From: Sphingomonas sp. LR60
GTDB lineage: Bacteria; Pseudomonadota; Alphaproteobacteria; Sphingomonadales; Sphingomonadaceae
Direction of reading: 5' to 3'
NCBI RefSeq assembly: GCF_036855935.1
Contig: NZ_JASPFK010000001.1
Coordinates: forward strand, 2,110,501-2,174,500
Length of the DNA: 64,000 bases
Shown: positions 63,277 through 64,000 of the stretch, piece after piece
Layout: each line of letters starts with the position of its first letter
Position numbering within the stretch: the stretch's first letter is position 1
Made by a program: the position numbers and the translations under genes
The notes under the pieces: generated by a model
The model's database searches: none
Seen by the model: the letters and a program-made list of their open reading frames with translations, nothing else
Told to the model about the DNA's origin: nothing

Positions 63277-64000
63277 TGCGCCGCGCCCAACGTATAGGTC
63301 CATTCGATTGGCTGGAGCGGCACACGATATTTCATGTGCGGCCGCCCATCCAGGCTCCAACCTGTGTCGCCCCCCACGCCGCTCTGCGCCGCGTCGATCA
63401 GCAGCGTGCCGTCGCCATGCGCACGAATGTCGCTGCTATGCGCCTTGGCGGCCGGCTTCTCCATCAGATCGGCGTACGGGAACGGCAGCGCGTTGATCGC
63501 CAATGGTCGATCGCCGCTGACCCGCACCCCCGCCCCGTCCGCGCCGGTCAGGTCGAACCAGCGCACGTCCTGCTTGGTCCCCGATTCCTGCGGTCGCGCA
63601 TAATCATGGTATTGCTCGGCCAGCGTCCCGCGCCACTCGCCGATCAGCGCCGCGGTCTTGCGATCGGCATAATTCTCCCACGGCCCGCGCCCATACCAGT
63701 GCAACCGGTCGAGCGTCGGCGTCATGTGGAATTGCACCCCGACGCGCGGCGGATCGGGCAGGTCGTCGCGGATCGGCACGAAGCGCACCGCCGCGCGCGC
63801 CTGTCCCTTGCTGTCCATCGTCCAGCGCGTCGTGACCTTCACCGATCCCACGCCCATGTCGTGCGTCACGACGATCGCGTCACCGTCGACCGCCAGTGCG
63901 TCGAGCCGGCGGTTGTTGCTGAACTGCTCCCACACCTTGTGCGTCTTGGTCACGCCGGTGCCGACGTCATTGTCGGTCGGCGCGCGCCAGAAGTCCGGCG
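63273..64000 (-). CDS. GH2 family beta-galactosidase, C-terminal part (continues beyond the window)
   Basis: The C-terminal beta-sandwich (domain 5) of a LacZ-type enzyme: FWRAPTDND at the window edge, LHWYGRGPWENYADRK, RPQESGTKQDVRW and ALPFPYADL. The reading frame is open to the end of the window, so the catalytic TIM barrel and start lie outside. The GH2 fold also covers beta-mannosidases and beta-glucuronidases, but RGPWENY and the domain-5 pattern point to beta-galactosidase. It is the upstream gene of a coupled pair with the S9 peptidase. Confidence 0.88.
   Translation of the reverse strand, partial: PDFWRAPTDNDVGTGVTKTHKVWEQFSNNRRLDALAVDGDAIVVTHDMGVGSVKVTTRWTMDSKGQARAAVRFVPIRDDLPDPPRVGVQFHMTPTLDRLHWYGRGPWENYADRKTAALIGEWRGTLAEQYHDYARPQESGTKQDVRWFDLTGADGAGVRVSGDRPLAINALPFPYADLMEKPAAKAHSSDIRAHGDGTLLIDAAQSGVGGDTGWSLDGRPHMKYRVPLQPIEWTYTLGAAQ

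Noticed and set aside
1..64000. CRISPR array, tRNA, rRNA, integrase or prophage
   Set aside because: No direct repeat series with spacers, no cloverleaf-like tRNA in the gaps and no integrase or transposase domain were seen. The repeats present are dispersed palindromes.

Overview
The window looks like a chromosomal segment of a high-GC alphaproteobacterium of the Sphingomonadales, most likely a Sphingomonas. The grounds are the very high GC content, the alphaproteobacterial gene set (a Caulobacter-like xylX-xylB pair, an RNase E with an acidic insert, and the amidase, PBP1A and prfB block), many extracytoplasmic peptidases and glycosidases, and several families of short intergenic inverted repeats carrying motifs such as GGCGGGAATCCAGACGCG. 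No rRNA, tRNA, CRISPR array, integrase or transposase was seen. The species is inferred, not proven.

Layout. 0.3-6.5 kb: a TonB-dependent siderophore receptor and a stress-type block (Tat-exported SDR, SRPBCC protein, zinc alcohol dehydrogenase, second SDR). 6.5-10.2 kb: a ScfR/RamB-type regulator divergent from a 52-aa ORF and isocitrate lyase, then a small exported membrane protein. 10.3-16.6 kb (minus strand): opgH and opgG, thyA, a lipoprotein-like methyltransferase and prfB. 16.6-23.8 kb: PBP1A, SugE and a cell-wall amidase, divergent from RNase E. 24-28 kb: an M48 peptidase, a DsbA-family thioredoxin and an ABC-2 exporter pair. 28.3-32 kb (minus strand): a Dabb protein, a small beta-rich protein and an M16 peptidase. 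32-37.2 kb: a MarR regulator and a tripartite NodT/EmrA/EmrB drug efflux operon. 37.4-42 kb: kynU, kynA and an M1 aminopeptidase. 42.2-45.6 kb (minus strand): xylX, xylB and a sugar porter of the oxidative xylose (Weimberg) pathway. 45.8-49.1 kb: a GGDEF-EAL protein, a GAF protein and a single-domain response regulator. 49.1-50.6 kb: a D-Ala-D-Ala carboxypeptidase and an alkyladenine DNA glycosylase. 50.6-64 kb: a glycan and peptide utilisation region with a five-gene minus-strand operon (GH127, Ldh-type dehydrogenase, DUF885, Gfo/Idh, DUF1080), a divergent large secreted glycosidase-like protein, an S9 peptidase and the C-terminal part of a GH2 beta-galactosidase that runs off the window.

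The most striking global feature is that seven otherwise intact genes (opgH, thyA, the M16 peptidase, the NodT factor, the D-Ala carboxypeptidase, the Ldh-type dehydrogenase and the S9 peptidase) are each broken by exactly one single-base indel. Five of the seven are one base short in a run of C or G. Restoring one base gives a full-length family-typical protein every time, so I read these as uncorrected assembly errors rather than gene decay. Other points are a degenerate second copy of the emrA 3' end caught between two repeat elements, clean operator-like palindromes at four promoters, and a Tat-exported Gfo/Idh plus DUF1080 pair that may act on glycosides by a 3-keto route. I did not find a clearly new defence or mobile system. 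The glycan region is the best candidate for undescribed biochemistry.
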